Shown piece by piece: positions 1 through 14,400 of a DNA stretch of 64,000 nucleotides; the stretch's first letter is position 1, and each line of letters starts with the position of its first letter. This stretch comes from Piscicola geometra. Its lineage: Eukaryota > Annelida > Clitellata > Hirudinida > Piscicolidae. The notes beneath the pieces are model-generated. The model was not told the DNA's origin, did not search any database, and was given only the letters and a program-made list of their open reading frames with translations. The translations under genes and the position numbers were made by a program. The stretch is from the NCBI GenBank assembly GCA_943735955.1, contig OX030955.1:5463269-5527268 (forward strand), written 5' to 3'.

Positions 1-1009
1 ACTAGAATACAATAATTTATTTTTTTGAATGTTTTTAAAGGTTTCCGGTCTATTTTTCATTAAAAACACTTGATGGTATTTGCCGTCGATCAAACGACTT
101 AGTGACGGTTAATAGAACATTGACGTAGACGATTTCAAGGTTAACGATCCTAAACATCCTTGAAGATTTCGAAGATTTAATATTTTTATTTGCTGATTTT
201 TTCCTCTTTATATAAATTAATATTATTATAAGAGTTTTATCATAGTTATATTATACTATTTTTTAGTTTACGATTTTATATTATTTAAAAATATTTTCTT
301 GAACAATCTTAACAGTGCTTAAATATTTTTTTCGTTTCGTGACAAACAACGAACCTGCATGAATAAAAAAGCACGAATTCGCAAAAGTTTAAAACCTTTT
401 GCTTCCAAAAGCACTTCAAATTTTTTTATAACATCTTTCTTGTTTTCTAAAATCTAATTTTAAAATATTTTATAAAAATAAATGAAATAATAATAAAATA
501 AAGTTATAGAAGAAAAAAAAAGAAAATTTCTATTTATATTTGGCAATTATTCATATCTTTTGAGATTTGAAATTAATATTTTCAATAAAATTGGCGATGA
601 TTTAAGTGGGTCTTTTAGTTTCCCAAAAACCCTGTTTAGACTATATAAGACTAGGATACAAAATAATGAAAACAATAATGATTTGGATATCATTTTTTTA
701 AATACAATATTTTAAACTTTTTTTTTTGAGTTTTAATGATGTACTACCAAAAAAAATAATGACAAAAAATGTTCAGCCTAATTTAAATTCACATTGAAGT
801 TTTAACGAAAGCAGTATTTTATGCATTTTCTTTTGTTATTCCGATTACTACTGGTTATTCATGCTTTGCATAATCACAATGCTCTTTCAAGAGCACAGAC
901 ACTGAGTGCTAATGTATTGAGGTAAAAAAAAGGCAATTGAGATAAAAATATGATGCAGTGCTAAGATTGGGATCAAATAGGGATAATGAAACTGTTAAAA
1001 AATTGATTG

Positions 1010-1077
<68 letters not shown>

Positions 1078-4000
1078 TATCATCATCCTCATCATCTTCA
1101 TAATCATCATCATTATCAACATCATCATGGAGCATGTGCAAATACGAGGTCAAGAGGCTTATTTTTCCGTTACAAGACTAAATGACTTCTCTACAGCTTT
1201 CTGTTCACTACGCATGATTTTAACGGATTAAATTCATTTGGTGGCTGTCCTGAATCGATTTACGACGATATTTTTTTTCGATATTATATTCTTGGTTTTC
1301 GTGCTATCATTTCAAATTCGGAAAATAAGTAACAAAGAACAAGTTCATCTGCGAGCATGCAATGACAATGAATGTGTGTTGACGCTTTTGAGCCATTCTG
1401 CTGATGCACTCCTGTCCTACTCGTGTGTTAAGATGCTCTTTGATGATATGGTATATGAACTGTTGGATTACAAGTATCATTCGATAGCAAGTTATTGCAA
1501 AACGTCAAACGTCTTCAATAATACTGTCATGAGAATCAATGATTCCCAGTCATGAAAAAAATCGAGATGCATGGGGCTTAAAAGCTGCAAATCTATATAT
1601 CTATTTTAGTTCAAACAAGCGCCTAATTTTTTCAAGCTTCATGAAGGCTGTCTATGCAAAGCCGATTCCAACTCTGACATCGTGATCAATAGACCTGTTG
1701 GTAAGAAGCTGAATAGAAAACTGTGTCAAAAGAAAATTATGGAACGGCCTAGCAAAACAAGTATAAAAAATAATAAACATAGAAGGACAACTTTACAATA
1801 GAAATAGAATACAGAAAAGGAATAGAGATATGAAACTAATTAATGCAAGGCAACAAAACAGGGTATAGTAGAGCTCGATGGAAACATGAAAGAGAACGCC
1901 AACGAAAACAGAGTTTCAAACATAAAACTGAATGGAAGAATGAGCAAGACATCAAGAAAAAGCACCCAAGAACAATATGGAAGCATTCTCAAGATACAAA
2001 GAAAAACCGCAAAAGATATAATGGGTGGCTCAAGACAGAAACCGATGGCGTTTATTGCCCAATCATGTGAAAGTCGACGCGCCAGAACACTCAGATATGC
2101 CTTTTTAAGCGCTGGAGCCACCCTTTTATACTTCCCATTTTGTGCTAATGGGCGTTTAGTGAATAAAAAATAATTAAATAATAATTTTCAACTAGTTTGA
2201 TTACGTAGTTTTTTTACTGGTAAATTAATTAAATGAAACAATAATTTATTATTTCTGAATTATTTCACTGTTCTATTTTTTTCATTCTTTATTATTTCAT
2301 TTAACTTTTTAAAAATATAGAAATGAGTACGGTAGAATTTGCAATTATTTTATTTAAAAAAATGGGGTTTAGTTGTAAATCAATTTTGCAAAATTGGATT
2401 TAATTTAAATTTTAAATATTTTGAAATGTATTATAAATTTTTGTTAATTAAATTTTTTTTTAAAGATACAATTTTCGATCACTTTTTTTCCTTTCTTTTA
2501 TCTTTTTTGAATTTATTTAAAACGGTCAAAGCTAGTTATTTTTACTTTTTTGAATCTATACTATTTTAGGATTGTTTACTAAAAAAGTCAATAATTTTAT
2601 TTTCTTTAGTTAAAAATTTTATTGATTTTTATTTCTTCATTTCAAATTATTCATTTGCTACCTATCAGAAATATTAGCTGGATCCGAAAAGTTAACGATT
2701 AACTTTAATTTTCCAACGTTTATTTTTCTGTTGACCATAGACAATAGAATTGCGGTTCCCCAAAAATCTGTAAACTATTTATCTTGATTCCACAGTGTTT
2801 CAGGGTTCTTTTTAATGAATCCCTTTTTCTGTCTTTACTTCCTTCCTCCCTTTAGGCGTAACTAATTCATCGTGATCAATAAACGAAGGAATAGTATATT
2901 TTGGCAAAATATTTGGTTTTGTTTAACTTCAGAACTATTATTACAACGTTTTTGGTTAAAGATTAAGTATCATGTTCCAGGTGTCATGCTTTAATGCCTT
3001 CATTTTGTATTTTTGCGTCTGAAAAAGCTTTTAATTTTATTTAACTCAAGACCAGTTAACTTAAAAAATCTGACTTAAATAGCTATAAAATCCTTTTTTA
3101 CACTTTCAAAATCCCAGATTTTTGTAACAATGACCAAGATGAATGTGCTCGACGTCTATAATTAACCTAGATATTTTGGAAAAGTTTGTTACGTTAATTT
3201 TTTAAACAAGTTTTTTGGTTTTTTAGGAGATTTTTAAATTTTGCCATGTTGTCAATGGGTTTTTTCAGTTTTTCTTGGTTTTTTAGCCAAAGTCCTTATA
3301 ATTTGTTCATAGCTTAGAACATTTATACAGTTGATACCTTTTACATTTACAAAGTTTTTGTGTGCTTAATGTGTGAGTAGCATGTCTTGATTGAAAGCGC
3401 AAACACCAATTAAACAATACATGTCTAATATGCCTTCTGTCAGTGGTAAATCTTATTACACGTTTCATCTCGCTTTCTCTACTTTCAAGCAGTCACAAGA
3501 TTAAATAGAAAATGTTGTTTCTGGCATAACAAACCTATTTATATTCTTATTAGTTGTTCCCATTTCTACTTTTAAGTTTTTATTGGATTTATACAATGAT
3601 TTACAAAACTCGATTTCACGGGTAACGCCAAAAAATAGACTGATGCTTAACAATTTGTTATGTTAGAAAGAAAGATAAAATATTTCATTTCAAATAACAA
3701 CTACTGGGTTTAAATAATCAATAAGGCAATCAACTTTTGAAAATCTTGAAGCCTTTCCTACACCACTAAGAGCATAAAAAAATAAACTCAATAATAATTC
3801 ATTTCTAAAAGCCATATTAAAACATTAAAACATAAGTTTTTGTGGAAATATACTTTAGCTCAAATAATATATCCAATTATAAAAAATAATCGGAAAAGCC
3901 AGTGTCAAATTTAAACTTAGCTTAAATACGTTTTTACAAAATGATTGGAATAAATATTTAAAATAATTAGATTTTTTAACTCAAATTTTTTTAATTATAG

Positions 4001-5389
4001 AAAAAATATTTATAAAAAATCAATGGTTTATTAATACCCGTGAGAGGATAGTCCGAGAGAAAAAACTTCTGCGGTCTAACAAACAGATAACGTCAATTTG
4101 TCAAACGTTTGTCATTTCACATTTCATTGAAGATAATTGAATATATAAAAAGTTGATAACTTTCCAACTAAGAAAACAGTTTGATGACTTAAGTTATAGT
4201 TTTTATTTTATAACTTTAAATTTGCATATTTCTAGCGTTCAAAAAGACTTTTAAAAATAAATTCTTATCAGAAAATAGGAAGAACTCTTCTTTTCTATAA
4301 GTTTTTTTTATAAATCAAGCAAAGTTATTTGATCACCCATCGTTTATCTTCTAATTTAAACTTTAGCAACTTTTAGAAGATTATGCAAGCTCAAGAGTTC
4401 ACAAAAACCTTTTATACCTGTTGTAAGTACAATATTTGTATGATTCTCGTGTTTATATGATACATTCATATGTATATAACTCATATAAATTTATTTCAAA
4501 AACATAAGTCTGAATTGTCTTAAACTTTAGAAGGAGAAAAATCAACAAATTCTCTTCAATATCGGTTGATCAAAATTCAACATGTTTTTAAATCGTATTA
4601 AACTCCTACAAAAAATATTGTTAAAAACTTATGAGTATTTTCTATATATAAATTATCATGTTAATTATAAATAGTTTCAAGTAAAATTTGAGCAAATGAA
4701 TAATAATTATTATATCAATCACATTTAGAATAACCCCAATAAATTATTTGTATACAATTAAGCTTCAGTAAAATGTATAACGAAGACCAATAAACCATTT
4801 GCGAAATTGTTCTAGATTTTTGAAATTTGTGTTTATCACCTTGTGCAAACAGGTGAAAAAATCAATTTATGAACTATCACTTAATATCAAAATGCTAATC
4901 AGTTTATCGTAATTTGAGACCCAGAATCCGGTTAATTATGCCAAGCTTTGAACATGAATACAATATTATTGTTTGTGAATTTTTTTTAAATCAAATGTTT
5001 CTATCTATTTTCGTCAACTAGGGGCTAATAAATTTAGCTATGCTTTCGCCAATTATTGTTTCCAATACATCGTCTTCTTTACCGTTCTTTCTTTGGAAAT
5101 TCTGGTTGCTCTAGAACTAGATTTGATGGTTTTTGTTCTAAGCATTCTAATGGTTGTTATTGAAGTCGATAATTGTTTTTTTTAAACTTAAAGTTTTTTA
5201 GAAGCTGGAAAATGTTAGTGATGCTTGAAGCTCTTAACGCTGGGGAGTTTTGCTTGATTTGAAAATCGTTTTTGAATTGATGAATTTTTGATGAAGCTGG
5301 ATATTGTTGTTAAGTTGTGAATTGTTGTTCAAAGCTAAAAACGATTGATTGAAACTGGAGTGTGTTGTTGAAGCTTCCTTTTACATTCT
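1..5389. other. AT-rich non-coding stretch with no gene recognised
   Basis: Apart from the CAT microsatellite near 1010-1130 and two short open frames (plus 1238-1555 and overlapping frames at 1840-2173) that match no family I know, I see no exon with convincing splice sites here. Long A/T runs dominate. The open frames at 1238-1555 and 1843-2122 are a little richer in GC than their surroundings and could be eroded mobile-element sequence, but I cannot name one. Confidence 0.6.
1009..1130. repeat. (CAT)n microsatellite
   Basis: About 25 uninterrupted ATC/CAT triplets, followed by an imperfect tail with CAT, CCT and CTT variants up to about 1130. It creates apparent poly-His and poly-Ile reading frames that I do not regard as genes. 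Confidence 0.95.
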
Positions 5390-5995
5390 TTTATATGGAA
5401 GCGGATGAACCATCCAGTATGTGTTCATATGATTCTTGATTGTACTTGTATGTGGGACATTGACTCTTTTCTCAAAGGGTGAATGTTAAGTGTTGATAAT
5501 CTTTGAGGATGAATTCAATTTTAGGTTCTTTCCTTCTTATAGCTATTTCATCCTTTTCGAGTGTTCTCTAATAGTTGTTTGTGGGGCAAATTCTAATATC
5601 TGCTCAACGTCTTCATCATATTTTCCATTTAAGAGGTTCTAGGTTTCAATCATATCACCTTTCAGTGGTCTAAAACTCAAAGTTGGTAGTTTAAGGTTTC
5701 TCAGAATAGATTTCTTTAGTTCTTGTATATTTTTTGGGGCTCTAATTTGTACTTTTTTCAAGTACTCTTTTTACTTTTTGCATAATTGGTTCCAGATTGC
5801 CGCTTCATATTCCAGATGCAGATGCACGATTGACTTTTTCAACAAAACTAGAGTTTCTTTATCGAAGAATGTAAATTTCTTTCGGTGATGCCTACTATGG
5901 CATTCGCTTTGTTGACCTGTAGTCTTTTCGTTTTTAAATTTCAGTTCTTTATCGAAAATAAAACCTAAAACGATTTTTTTTCTACTTCTTGTAGT
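5390..5995 (-). mobile_element. Decayed non-LTR retrotransposon, 3' end of reverse transcriptase ORF
   Basis: Read on the minus strand with frameshifts and stops, this stretch gives the conserved tail of a jockey/CR1-type LINE reverse transcriptase. Pieces in order are LGFIFDKELKF, VNKANAIVGI, DKETLVLLKKSIVHLHLEYE, LRNLKLPTLSFRPLKGDMIE and NGKYDEDVE, then a weaker tail near 5440-5560. At least two in-frame stops and one frameshift show it is dead. Only the C-terminal part is present (5' truncated, as is usual for LINE insertions). The clade is inferred from motif spelling alone. Confidence 0.8.
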
Positions 5996-6700
5996 TCAGT
6001 GGTGTTTACATCTTAAACTGTCATTTTATATTTTTTGTTGTCTTGCATACTTTCTCTGTGCAAATTAAATAATATAAAATAATAGCTTTGGTACTGCTGA
6101 GATTATTATATTATCAGTGTTATTACATTAACTATTACTAGGTTTGTATATAAAAAATAAATGTTTGACTAAAAAACTTTGATTTCAAGGTATACACTTT
6201 TGCACCCTCGAATTTTTTAAGACGATTCATCATTCTATTATGCATCTCGATTTGTATTATACTTTGCGCATTGCTTAACGTCACATTCTGAGTCTGTGCG
6301 TTTTCATAAAGAATACTTTTCATTATTTTTTGAAATACTACTCATCATGCTTGTGTCATATCAGACTCTGGATTATTTCCTTGAAATAGGCCTATTATTG
6401 GAGAAAAAACTTTTTATAATAACTTAGTTGATTTATTTGACGATATTCTATTGATTTAAAGAGTTTTTTTAATAAATTCGTTTTTAACTATACTTTTTAT
6501 TAGTCAAAAGTTAAGAAGTGTATAAAAATATTTTAGGAGAAAAAAATCTAATTTCAACTTATATAAATTCGAATAAAAGTTGTTTACATTTTTTTATTTA
6601 GCAATGTGATCTTTTAATCCTTTTCACAGTAGAATAAATCTCACGAAACTGCATAGAAAAATATTTATACTTTTTTCCGACCTGTCTTGTAGGGCTTTTC

Positions 6701-6778
6701 ATGAGATATGGCCAACCTAAAATTGAAGATGATGAGAGTGAAGAGGAAGCCAAGAAGGCAAAACCGAAAAAACTTTAA
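6701..6778 (+). other. Small open frame with KEKE-type C-terminus, possible terminal exon or pseudo-exon
   Basis: A 25-residue frame starting ATG and ending TAA spells MRYGQPKIEDDESEEEAKKA then KPKKL. The frame is open upstream through CCGACCTGTCTTGTAGGG. The mixed acidic/basic tail looks like the true C-terminus of some protein and unlike random translation of this AT-rich background, and base composition rises locally. I cannot identify the protein, and no partner exon was recognised upstream on this strand. It could be a last exon, a retro-copy fragment or chance. Confidence 0.3.
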
Positions 6779-6779
6779 T

Positions 6780-7966
6780 CGACATAATGCACAAATAACC
6801 ACTGAAACAACTGATCCAGTTAGGCCATATTTTTATTATTAACAACTAAAATACATAAATTATCTTTCAATGTTTTTTCAAGGACTCCCACACACCTTGG
6901 TAGTTGACAAGTCTTAGAGAGAATTGAAAAATAACAGAATTATTCATAACTCATCAACTTTTTTCAGATTTTCTTATTCTAAAGTAATACAGTGTATGTA
7001 TAAAATTGAAAAAAAGACTCAGAAGTAAAGTAAGTTTTTAATAAACTCTGCAACTTATCAAAATGCATAAGGTTTTGATCATCTTTTAGTCAGAGTTTAG
7101 ACATAAATAATATGAAAAAATTTATATTTTTTGAAACTTATTTTGGTTTAAGTATTTCAAAACTATCAATTTAATTCATTCAAATGGTTTTCTTTAAAAA
7201 ATAGTTGTATATTTATAATTTTTTACTTTGTATTGGAGCCACTTACACAAAATAATTTCCTAAAACAAGAAAAAATTGGTTCGCTAGATGTCACTATTGC
7301 GTGACTACAAAAAGGATTTGTTAAAGTTTTGTTTTATATATATATATATATAAAGTTTTTTTTGAACTATTAAAAAATATATGCTTTATTTATTCAAAAG
7401 CAAGTTTTTTTATTACTAAGACAACGTAAGTACGAAACTCGGGAAGAACTTATTAAACTGAGATATTTTCAATTTTTCTTTTTCTTTTTGACTAAAAAAC
7501 CTATTCAGTCAAAATAAAAACTAATAAATTTTAGAACAAAAATAATAATTTTATTAATTCACAATTTTATACTATTCAGATTTTTTTATTGAGTTTTTGA
7601 GTGCAAAGTTTGGCTAAAGAAAAACACAAATTTGTTTTTATCTGAAAATGAATTCAAGAGACCTCTCACAATCACAAAACACATAGTTTCAATGAAACTT
7701 TGAAATAAATCTGTTCAATTAAATCTTAGAATTTCATATATTGAGAAGAAAAAAGTTTTAAACACAAATCGTTCAGATTACAGAAGTGAATCTTGTTACT
7801 ATTTTTGCTTCGAAGGCTTAGTTTTGATTAAATACTCTTCTTTACCATTTTTTGAGCGGAATAAAGCTGGTCTTGGCTTATGATTTCTCACATCCGGTGT
7901 ATATATTTTTTCAACCTTATATATTTTTTCTTTCTATTTCCCATTGTCTCTTATGTTTTTTTCACT
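6780..7966. other. Non-coding AT-rich stretch 3' of the GPCR gene
   Basis: No exon, repeat family or RNA gene recognised. It contains a short (TA)n run near 7337-7352 and is probably the 3' flank/UTR region of the minus-strand receptor gene. Confidence 0.6.
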
Positions 7967-8455
7967 CTAGTCTTCGTCGTATCTGATAGTATTTTGCTTT
8001 TCACTAGTGACTAAAATTTTAATGCAGTCCCTCTCAAGTTTACATTTTTTCATTGAATTTTTTCGACTGTTTGCTTGAATAATGTTGACTACTTTTCTAG
8101 CAAAATCTTTATTGTTTAATGCTCCAACATTGTTGTCTTCGAGCGTAGCGTTTGTCGATTGGCTTGAAAAATTTCTGTTGAGCAGGAACGGAGAGCGTTT
8201 GTTGTTGTTGCTGGTGATGGTGCAGTTGAACTGATCCATTCTTTGCTGGCGCAAGAGTTCTTGTCGTCTTTTACGTTCACTTTGAAAGCAACCACAAACG
8301 AGCAACTGTTTAAATTTTGAACGAAATCGCTGGTTGAAAATAGCGTAAAGAAGAGGGTTGGCAGCAGAGTTGACGTAGGCGGCTGCAGTTATGAACACTT
8401 TGTACCATTGCATATTCAGGGTTTTCTTCGTTATCATTGTGTAAATAGGCCCCAC
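7967..8455 (-). CDS. GPCR exon 6: ECL3, TM7 and cytoplasmic tail
   Basis: Acceptor TTTGGCAG; encodes VGPIYTMITKKTLNMQWYKV, TM7 (AAYVNSAANPLLYAIFN) and helix-8-like FRSKFKQLL. A cysteine pair (VCGCF, possible palmitoylation) follows, then a 100-residue Ser/Asn-rich tail ending RYDED before the stop. Confidence 0.88.
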   Translation of the reverse strand: MGPIYTMITKKTLNMQWYKVFITAAAYVNSAANPLLYAIFNQRFRSKFKQLLVCGCFQSERKRRQELLRQQRMDQFNCTITSNNNKRSPFLLNRNFSSQSTNATLEDNNVGALNNKDFARKVVNIIQANSRKNSMKKCKLERDCIKILVTSEKQNTIRYDED

Positions 8456-11400
8456 CTGCCAAATTTTAAAAACTAGTTAAAATATAACATTATTTTTCAC
8501 AAAACTATAGGTAACACATTTATGATAAAACGAAAAAATGATGGCCATTATATATATATATTATCAAAAATATAGGACTAATATTTCTCCATGAAGACTA
8601 TTTTGGACTGCCTTTTAATCAAGTTTATCTATCTTTCATGACAGTGCTGTTACATCAATTTAGAAATAGTATTTTTAGCCTTTAAGATTAAAACCTGTTT
8701 TCTGTTTTTATTTTAAAATAAATACATCTAAAATAATTTTTTGAAAATTTTTTTTCTAATATTGTTTATTAAATATAAAATTTAATTTTTTTTCCTAGAT
8801 TTAACAATATATCAAGATAGTTTTTATCTGAGTTTTTGGTCACATTCTAGTTATCGCCCTATACAAGATATAAAAAGCTTTTTAAAATTCAAATTACATT
8901 ATTTTTATTTTTTATTGTATACATGAGTGTTTAATGATGATATTGTCATATGTTTTTTCTTCAGTAATACTTTACAAAAACATTTTTATAAAACTTCTAC
9001 CTGGAATGGGAGATAGCTGAGAAAGTATATGATGGTACTTGCAACGAGCATTTTAACCACTTCCTTGCGAGATTTGAAATGATCTGAAAGATCGCTGGTT
9101 TTTATTTTATTCTTAGAATTAATTTGGGAAGTTTTTTTGTTCTCATTACGACTTTTAAATATATTTAAAGATTTTCCTAAGCCTGATTGAGATACACGGG
9201 CTTGGGATTCATGTGACTCTTCATGGTTTTGTATAGTTTTGTTCTTCTGAAAAACGGTTCTTTTGTCAATTTGATGCACAGAATCATTTTTCACCATATT
9301 CTCGTTATTTTTTTTGTAAGCTTTCGTATTTGGATTCATGTAAAGGGCTTTCCTGCTGGAATATAACCTGTAAAATTGTTTTCAAACATTAAAAATAATT
9401 CCCGTCTTTTTAAATGCAAGTTTAAATGTTTTTATTCATATTATTTAAAATAATTGGTAGTCTTCCTTGAAAAAAAAAAATTGTAGATGCAAAAACGAAA
9501 AACATATCAAAGCTTTAAAAAGAGCTAATCTAATAAAAATAGATTGCAAATGAAAAAGTATCATACATCAAAAACAAGAACAGTTCTTTCAAAAAAATTT
9601 TTTTTATTAAGAATAAACAATATATGCAAAAAAAATCTTTAAAATCAGAAACTCTATTTCAGGTTAATTTACTTATTAGCCACGATGCTGTAGAAAACAA
9701 TCTGAAGAATGACAGGGACGAAGAAGAAAAGTAATGATTCTAAGAGTCTGTACATCAGCAAAGAAGCGGTTCCTCCTGGCATCATTATCTTGCACGATCG
9801 ACGACTGAGGAAGATTTGTGGATTTTTAATAGAGTTAAAAACGAATAAAATTTGCAAATGATGAGCTCGTGAAGTAAACGAAAAATAATTATGCATTGAA
9901 TAAACTTTTTTATTTATTATTTTAAAGCAATCGATCATTATATATCTTTAAAAAATTTAAATAGAAGACGTTAGAAACTATTCTAGCGTAATATAAACTG
10001 TATAGATTTTCCAGATCACTGATATTAAAATAATTACAAACGTTCCAGTTTTATCTTGTTCCTCTTCCACTTGGTTGAAAAGAAAGACAGGAAGAGAAAA
10101 AGAGATCGAGAGTAGCCATATAAAGGAAATGGAAGCCATCAAACGTTTTCTGCTGCAAATTATGTGTGCCCTGAGAGGAAAGACTATAGCCACAAACCTG
10201 GATAAAAGATAATGGGAAAAAAATCAGAATTTATTTTTGTTTTATTAAAGTATTAATAATTTTTTCTATCACATTGTTCATAAAAAATATTTTAATGGCT
10301 AGTGTTTATTGCTTTTGAATAGATAAAGCATTCAAGAGGCAATATAGACCGATTTTTTTTATTCAAAAACTTTTTTTTCTTAATAAACTAAAACAAAGCG
10401 TTATTTACAAATAGTCTTTTTTAAACCGGATTAATGAAATGCCATGAAAACAAATTAGCTAAAAGTACGGATGAAAAATTGTAATGAGACGGACTCCAGA
10501 AATATTGATGCTGTTGAGAAAAAATGAAAGACTGATGGATTACATGAGAGAAAATGGAAAACGTGTAATTTTTGGAAAAAATAATTATCACGCTTGTCAT
10601 AAAAACTATTGAAAAGAAATTACAATTTAAAAGAAAAGTAGAATAATAAATTATTTATATCCAATTTTGTGGAAAAAATGTATTTAAATTTGAGTTTTTT
10701 AAATTTCCGTCTTGTTGACACAACAAAGCTTTGTTTGAACGCTTTCAAAAGTGTTGGTTAGACGTTAATAAAGCCAATGTTTTCATTAGATGCCCATCTT
10801 GCTGAAGCACAACTTTGATCAGGGATTGAATTTATTTTGCAATTTTTCTCATAAAATGATTTTTGTACTTTTCTTAAAAAGATTTTTTTATGTATTCGAT
10901 AACAAATCAATCAATGATCGATTGTGTACGCTTATGCACATATTTTTTTTATTTTTTTTTTATAGTCTATATCGTTCACAGCTTGACAGACGCAGGCCAT
11001 GTTACAATGGTTCTAGGAACCATGGTCCTTATGCGCCGAGACGCCACTCCACACGACGTACACATCTTTCAATGCATACGTCGCAAACACCGCATCATAT
11101 ACAATAGGTATATGATAGTTCACGGTTGCCTATCAGGGATTCGAACAGGCGACCTTTAAGTTGCAAGTCCGACGTCTACCATCTAAGCCATCCCCGCTCC
11201 CCATATGTTTGGTATATTGGCTATAACTTTCATGATTATTTTTCAACACGAAATATAATTGATACACACGATAAAGTATAGAATATTATATCAATAATGC
11301 AAAATATAACTTTATGCACAGCGTGGTTCGTTAGAAGATGTAAATATTTACTTTTTAGCCCTTGAAATTGATAAATACTCTTATTTTTTATCCGCCAAAA

Positions 11401-14400
11401 AAGTATGTCAAATTACGATATATAATGAGGTCATCTATATTGTCGTCCAGGTGACACATATTTGAAAAAATAATAATGCGTTCGACAAAAAACGCAATGA
11501 TCGACTGTGTAAACTGGTTGACTGTGTACACCTTCCCCCTATAAATGTGTTTTGTTTTTTACTTTTGGGTTTTTCGTTATCAAACAAGGTTACCAATCAG
11601 CATTGCTTTCGCTTGCCTGGAGCTTACCACATGGCCAGATAGATAGCTTAAGTCATCTATTGTATACAAATTTAGGTTTTGAAAAATAATTCAATCTGGC
11701 TATGAAAGAACAAAAAACCTGTGCGAATTTTAGGTATTTGTTGCTCATGACTAAATATCAGCATAAATTGCCTATCCAATAGCAAGTGACGCTCAAGCAA
11801 ATAACCAGATGTCTGTAAAATCATCATAAACTGGTGTTTTGCCTTTACATGGAATTTATTTGACTATATTTTCGTTAACTGATAAAAGATCTTACAACAA
11901 ATTTCGGCATTTCGATATACTAAAGCAATTGTTAAATCTTTCAAAGTAATCAGTGTCGCTGCTGAATGTTCTATTGCTATTATAAGTATATTCAATCAAC
12001 AACTGAATCCGAAATGCATAAAACACATTAAGGATAAAGGTAAAAGTATACTATTTTTACAAATTTGACATAAATCTTGCAGTTTGTGTAACATTTGAAT
12101 AGTTTTCACATTATTAGAAAAAGTTTTTTAATGTTTAATTGTTTTTCATTCAATTTTGCAAAAAGATTATTGTTATCTATATAAAGACAGAAAAAATAAT
12201 GCATAAAATTGAATAAAAAGAAGTGTTTTATAGAACAGTTTTATTGGTAATATATTATTCAATCTAGAACAAGCCAATTATGAAAAATTAAGGTAAGGTT
12301 ACTAGCTAATGAAACCACGCAATCCAAGAATTAGATCTTTCTATTTTCTATTTAAAAATACTTATACTAATAATAATAATAATGACGAGCATTATTATAG
12401 TGGCGTATAACCCGAACGGGCTTCCAGGCCACTGTTCTATTTTATATGGGTTCACTTATTGTAAGTGTTATTTAAAAAAATTGATAGAAGTTGTGAAAAC
12501 TTTTTTCAACTTGAAAGTTCAAATAAATAAATAAACTATAAATATAAATAAAAAAATTAAATGAGTCTTAGATTTGAAAAAGAAAACTTTAACTTTGATA
12601 TCAAAAATTAAAAACCCCCAATTTTCTATGAAGAATTAAACTTTATATCAATTAGATTGTTCTATTTTATATCGTTTCAAGTATTAATAATAGTTTTTTA
12701 TTATCATTTAAAACAACAGATAGTTATTAATTCATCCGTGATGAATTCACCTCCTTTGAGAACATTAAGTAGACATACAGCATTTATAAAAACACCAAAA
12801 AATATTTATAGCAAAAAATTAACAGCTTTTTCAACTAATGCCATTAAAAAAATTTTTTTTAACTTTAAAGATAAGTCAAATTGTCATTTGAAATTGAAAG
12901 AAATGGCAACCTTCAATAATAAATGCCGTTCTTTGATCTTGAAAATATAATTTCAAGTTAAGATTGTTAAAATTAAAATTTAAATAAGTAAATTAATCAT
13001 TCTAATTTTTCTTCTTGTGTGCAAACTTTAAAAGTTTTAACTTTTATTAGCGCATTTTAAAACCTTTTTCATGCCTTTTGTGTCAACATTTATGTATATT
13101 TCTAAACGTAAATACACTCGTTTGCTTCAAATTTTTTAAAGCATCTAAAACAGCCAGTCAATAATTATATTTTTTTAATATATGTGAACATTTTATTAGT
13201 TTATTCATATAATTCCATGTCTTTTTAAAAGAAAAAGATAAATGCATGGAAAATATACTAATGAATAACTAAATTTTCAAAGATTATATTTCCACTATTT
13301 TAGAAAATATAAAAAAATGGTGTTTGTTGAAATATATTATAAATGCAAGCATTATTTTTTTTAATGAGTGCCAATACACTATAAAGATCTTTCTCACAGA
13401 TTAGTTTAATTCAAACTGTAAAGATTCGACGCATATTAGATGCCTATGAAATAGATTACAGCAAGTGATGATAGGCCGTTAAAAGAAAAATAAAAGACAA
13501 AGAAATTATATTAATAGAATAATAATGAAGAATATTATTATAGTGGCGTATAACCCGAACGGGCTTCTAGGCGACTTAGGCTGCATATTTTCATTTGCGT
13601 CTTTAGGTAAATAGGGCATTGGTTGGACTCGAACCTAGGACCTTTCATAATTTTTTCAAGACGAGAGTCGTTACCCACTCGGCTACCCGTTCACCCAAAA
13701 AGTAAACAGATATGAAAAATATTGTATCTGAAGAATGAATCCGACATTTGTTTTTAACCATCTAGGACCTTCTTTTGTACTATTATTTATTTATTTATTC
13801 TATCCCACTATTCCACATTTTCACTTTTATATAGATTAGTTTTTTTTTAAATCACTTTTAAATAAATAATGTTCAACTAAATTATTTTAGATTTCAATTC
13901 AGCATGTTCCAAAATCAACTCAAAACAAATAACTTTGAAAAAAAACTCTGAAAAGCATTTTTTCGAATATATTTTTTCAATGTATTCTCAAAATTTAGAT
14001 TGCAATTAGCATGAAAAAAGAATAAATAAACTAATTTTAGTTTTATAAAATAGCAAGAGTGAACCTTGAAAAAGAGCAAATTAAAAAATCCGATTAAGTT
14101 TTTAAATAGAAAAATTCCATTTGACAGTAAATTATTTAAAAAATCAAACGTTTTTGTCTCTTTTATACTTTAGTTTGTTCAAATTACTGCAATCAAGTGA
14201 AAATATTTATCTGTTTTTGGGAAAAACTACATGAAAAATTTAGATTCAAAATCAGAATATTAAATTGCTAAAAAACATTTATTTTAAGCTGCAATTATTC
14301 TTTAAAATTATTTTGAAACTGAAGGATCCAAAGAACCAGTTACAGCTTTTCAACATTTTCCGGTGTCATTCATTTTAAAAAATTATTTTATTCACATGAA

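Noticed and set aside
958..1231. Poly-His and poly-Ile reading frames
   Set aside because: They are translations of the CAT microsatellite; no gene context.
13620..13697. Candidate tRNA gene with good A and B boxes on the minus strand
   Set aside because: The acceptor stem does not close and the sequence continues into a shared SINE body, so it is a SINE head.
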